A stretch of 7,565 nt of DNA from positions 1,801 to 9,365 of the forward strand of contig PMCE01000059.1 of NCBI GenBank assembly GCA_003154025.1, in the 5' to 3' direction. Numbering within the stretch: the stretch's first letter is position 1; every line of letters starts with the position of its first letter. This document shows positions 5,713 to 7,565 of this stretch, in pieces. Below the pieces are notes generated by a model, which saw only the letters and a program-made list of their open reading frames with translations, ran no database searches and was not told the origin of the DNA. Source of the DNA: Syntrophaceae bacterium. Lineage in GTDB: Bacteria > Desulfobacterota > SM23-61. The translations under genes and the position numbers were made by a program.

Positions 5713-6450
5713 TTACTTCATCTTCCGGATGCGCACCTCGACCTCTTTGGTATCTTTCAGCAGTTCCACGAGCTTGGAGACATCCGTATCGCCGTAGTGG
5801 TAGGGGTAAAGGATCTTGGGTTTAAAGCCCTTCGCGGCGTCGGCCACCATCTCCGGCGTCATGGTGTAGGGAAGGTTCATGGGCAGGAAAGCGACGTCGA
5901 TCTTCTGCAGTTTCTTCACCTCCGGGGTGTTCTCCGTGTCACCGGCCACATAGACCCTCTTGTCCCCGAAGGTGATCACGTATCCGTTGCCCTCCCCCTT
6001 GGGGTGAAAGGGCTTTCCTTCGCTGCGCATGTGGACGAGGTTGTACGCGGGCACGGCCTCGATCTTCAGCCCGCCGATGGTCTTCACTTCTCCATTCTTC
6101 ATCACCGTGCCGCCCTTCCACTGCTGGGCGCAGGCTTCCGTCAAGACCACCAGGGTTTTCTCGGTGCGAATCATATCCAGGGCCTTCAGGTCCAGGTGAT
6201 CGCCGTGTTGATGGGTGATCAGAACCAGGTCGGCCTTCGGCAGCTTGGTGTAATCGGCCTCCTTGCTCACCGGATCGACGTGGATGACCTTCCCCCCAAA
6301 AGTGAACATGAGCGTAGCATGGCCCAAGAAGGTAATCTTCAGGTCGCCGGCCGACGTTTTGATGGTGTCGGTCTCCAATCCTTCCTGGGCGGCGGCATTC
6401 AAGGCAAAGAGGACCATGAATACCGGGATCCATAAAAATAATTTCTCCAT
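5713..6450 (-). CDS. Exported MBL-fold metallo-hydrolase (UlaG/YtnP-type Lactamase_B_3-like)
   Basis: This 245-residue protein starts with a clear signal peptide: K3, a hydrophobic run 4-18, and a likely cleavage after NAAA near residue 21. It should therefore act outside the cytoplasm, in the periplasm if the cell is Gram-negative. The mature part is a compact metallo-beta-lactamase fold. Visible metal ligands are H80, H82, D84 and H85 in THQHGDHLD, then H140, D171 in AGDTENTPE, and H218 in YPYHYGD. The GHATLMFTF and DP (59-60) segments before the HxHxDH motif are typical of the small UlaG/UPF0173-like hydrolases rather than true beta-lactamases. Their substrates vary and this one cannot be assigned; I do not claim antibiotic resistance. 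A near-perfect AAGGAGGT (6456-6463) lies 5 bases before the ATG and fixes the start. It reads in the same direction as the permease genes 118 bases upstream, so weak co-transcription is possible. Confidence 0.88.
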   Translation of the reverse strand: MEKLFLWIPVFMVLFALNAAAQEGLETDTIKTSAGDLKITFLGHATLMFTFGGKVIHVDPVSKEADYTKLPKADLVLITHQHGDHLDLKALDMIRTEKTLVVLTEACAQQWKGGTVMKNGEVKTIGGLKIEAVPAYNLVHMRSEGKPFHPKGEGNGYVITFGDKRVYVAGDTENTPEVKKLQKIDVAFLPMNLPYTMTPEMVADAAKGFKPKILYPYHYGDTDVSKLVELLKDTKEVEVRIRKMK

Positions 6451-6523
6451 CGCACACCTCCTTCGGTTTATTTAAGCACCTGGACAGATCCAGCTTGAGC
6501 CAAACAGAATCTTGTACGGGCGG

Positions 6524-6557
6524 TCACGCGGACGCGTGATGGCTGCCCGCAGCGGGC
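6524..6557 (-). terminator. Two tandem GC-rich stem-loops after the permease gene
   Basis: Reading leftward from the permease stop (6568-6570), a GCCCG/CGGGC stem with a 3-base loop (6545-6557) is followed by a TCACGC/GCGTGA stem with a 4-base loop (6524-6539). They begin about 10 bases after the stop. There is no T-run behind either stem, so they could be a weak terminator, an mRNA 3' end stabiliser, or a chance fold. A smaller CTGGA-CAGA-TCCAG stem (6480-6493) lies further on, in the MBL-gene leader. Confidence 0.4.
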
Positions 6558-6567
6558 TTGGGTTCGA

Positions 6568-7407
6568 TCAGTACTTCATCCCGGTAAAGGCCACGCCCTC
6601 GATGATCCTCGTGCGGAAGATCAGGAAGACCGCCAGCACCGGAAGCAGGGTGATGATGCATGCCGCCATGATCCCGCCGTAATCCACGGCGTACTCCCGC
6701 TGGAAATACATGAGGCCCAGTTCCATGGTGAACATCTCCGTGGAGTTGGCCACGATCAGGGGCCAGATGAAGAGGCTCCAGGTGTAAACCCAGTTCACGA
6801 TGGAGATGGCCGCGATGGGCGAGACGCTCAGCGGGAGGATGACGGCGCGGAAGACCTTCCATTCCGTGGCCCCGTCCACCCGGGCGGCGTCGATGAGTTC
6901 ATCCGGGATGGACATGATATTCTGGCGGAGGAAGAAGATGCCGGAGCTCATGATGATGAGCGGGAAGATCAGCCCCTGGTAGGAGTTGATCCAGCCCAGC
7001 TTCCAGGTGAGGAGATAGAGGGGGACGATGTAGGTCTGCAGCGGAATCAGGATGGTGGAGATGACCAGGAAGAAGAGAAAGTCCCTCCCCCGGAAGCGGT
7101 ACTTGGCAAACACGTACCCGCAGGCGGCGGAACCGATGGCGACGAGGAGAGTGGAAACCCCCGAGACGATGATGCTGTTCAGGAAGAACCGGACGAAGGG
7201 GGCCACCTGGGGGAGCTTGAGATAATTTTCCAGGGTCCAGACCGGGGGAAGAAGCCGGGGAGTCTCGGTCACGATATCCGCGGACCGCTTGAAAGAGGTG
7301 AGGAAGACCCAGATGAAGGGAGCCACCATCACTAGGCTGGTGAAGCCCAGGAATAGATGAAGCCCCACCCGCCGCCATCCTCTTGCTGTCGATTGCCCAG
7401 CTACCAT
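6568..7407 (-). CDS. ABC transporter inner permease, CUT1 sugar family (MalG-like)
   Basis: This 279-residue protein has the length and pattern of a MalG-type permease of carbohydrate-uptake ABC importers: six membrane helices, an N-terminal cytoplasmic stretch, and the conserved LTSFKRSADI segment after helix 1. The EAA loop, which docks on the ATPase, lies at about 169-192, with DAA at 173-175, G179 and ILP at 190-192. The protein ends in EGVAFTGMKY, close to the usual VAGLTAGAVKG-type family end. It pairs with the MalF-like permease whose stop is 14 bases upstream, so they form one operon and a heteromeric channel. The ATG at 7405-7407 has GAAGGG in that 14-base gap as ribosome binding site. 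It is the last gene of the operon in this direction. The binding protein and ATPase are not in the window, so the sugar (oligosaccharide, glycerol-phosphate or other) is unknown. Confidence 0.93.
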   Translation of the reverse strand: MVAGQSTARGWRRVGLHLFLGFTSLVMVAPFIWVFLTSFKRSADIVTETPRLLPPVWTLENYLKLPQVAPFVRFFLNSIIVSGVSTLLVAIGSAACGYVFAKYRFRGRDFLFFLVISTILIPLQTYIVPLYLLTWKLGWINSYQGLIFPLIIMSSGIFFLRQNIMSIPDELIDAARVDGATEWKVFRAVILPLSVSPIAAISIVNWVYTWSLFIWPLIVANSTEMFTMELGLMYFQREYAVDYGGIMAACIITLLPVLAVFLIFRTRIIEGVAFTGMKY

Positions 7408-7421
7408 GAATCCCTTCCCGG

Positions 7422-7565
7422 TTAATTCGACTCCACCTTGATCAGGCGGAATTGCAGGCCCACAAGGATCAAGGATACGATGAACAAGACAAAGGAAATG
7501 GCCGAAGCATAGCCCATGTTGAAGTACAGGAACCCCTCGGCGTAGATTCGCGTCACCAGGACCTG
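7422..7565 (-). CDS. ABC transporter permease, MalF-like, C-terminal 47 residues (partial)
   Basis: The window edge cuts this gene; only its last 47 codons and the TAA at 7422-7424 are present. The peptide contains IYAEGF, then NMGYASAISF, then a hydrophobic helix ending in a short basic tail FRLIKVESN. The IY...F...MGYASA pattern leading into the last membrane helix is characteristic of the C-terminus of MalF/UgpA-type permeases of the CUT1 family. With the MalG-like gene 14 bases downstream, this is the standard first-permease, second-permease order. The rest of the gene, and probably the binding protein, lies to the right of the window. Confidence 0.88.
   Translation of the reverse strand, partial: QVLVTRIYAEGFLYFNMGYASAISFVLFIVSLILVGLQFRLIKVESN

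Noticed and set aside
5431..6435. Long plus-strand open frame of 334 codons
   Set aside because: It crosses the terminator hairpin and runs antisense to the MBL-fold gene, which has a signal peptide, metal ligands and a strong ribosome binding site.

Overview
The window is an ordinary bacterial chromosomal segment with high GC in genes. It carries five complete genes, the 3' end of a sixth, and one decayed gene remnant. The gene set (nitrilase, RmuC, DHA2-type transporter, exported metallo-beta-lactamase-fold protein, CUT1 sugar-type permeases) does not fix the taxonomy. The intergenic short-period repeats resemble those I associate with Desulfobacterota/deltaproteobacterial and similar environmental genomes. 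That placement is a guess from memory, not a sequence result.

Layout, left to right. Positions 1-161 hold no recognisable gene. On the minus strand, 162-608 is a broken enoyl-CoA hydratase/isomerase: its N-terminal strand has been joined almost directly to its C-terminal tail, and the catalytic middle is gone. A period-7 repeat array (637-706) separates it from a complete nitrilase (709-1770, minus). The nitrilase is divergent from rmuC (2179-3750, plus). The gap between them holds a good sigma70-like promoter for the nitrilase (1904-1932), a long inverted repeat built of hexamers in the nitrilase leader (1786-1883), a perfect 12-bp palindrome (1957-1968) and nested palindromic hairpins (2029-2118). 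rmuC is followed by a second period-7 array (3756 to about 3862). A 14-helix MFS transporter (4140-5510, plus) converges on an exported MBL-fold hydrolase (5713-6450, minus), with a strong shared terminator hairpin between them (5643-5672). The right end is the tail of a leftward sugar-type ABC operon: the last 47 codons of a MalF-like permease (7422-7565), then a complete MalG-like permease (6568-7407).

The genes do not form one pathway. The permease pair is a clear operon, and its solute-binding protein and ATPase should lie beyond the right edge. The nitrilase and the remnant could once have belonged to one catabolic cluster, but nothing here proves it. I see no CRISPR array, tRNA, rRNA, insertion sequence or defence system.

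The most interesting material is in the intergenic DNA. Two degenerate heptamer arrays with a shared ATTG core each sit 2-5 bases after a stop codon. The nitrilase leader has two mutually exclusive possible folds, one of which would hide its ribosome binding site.
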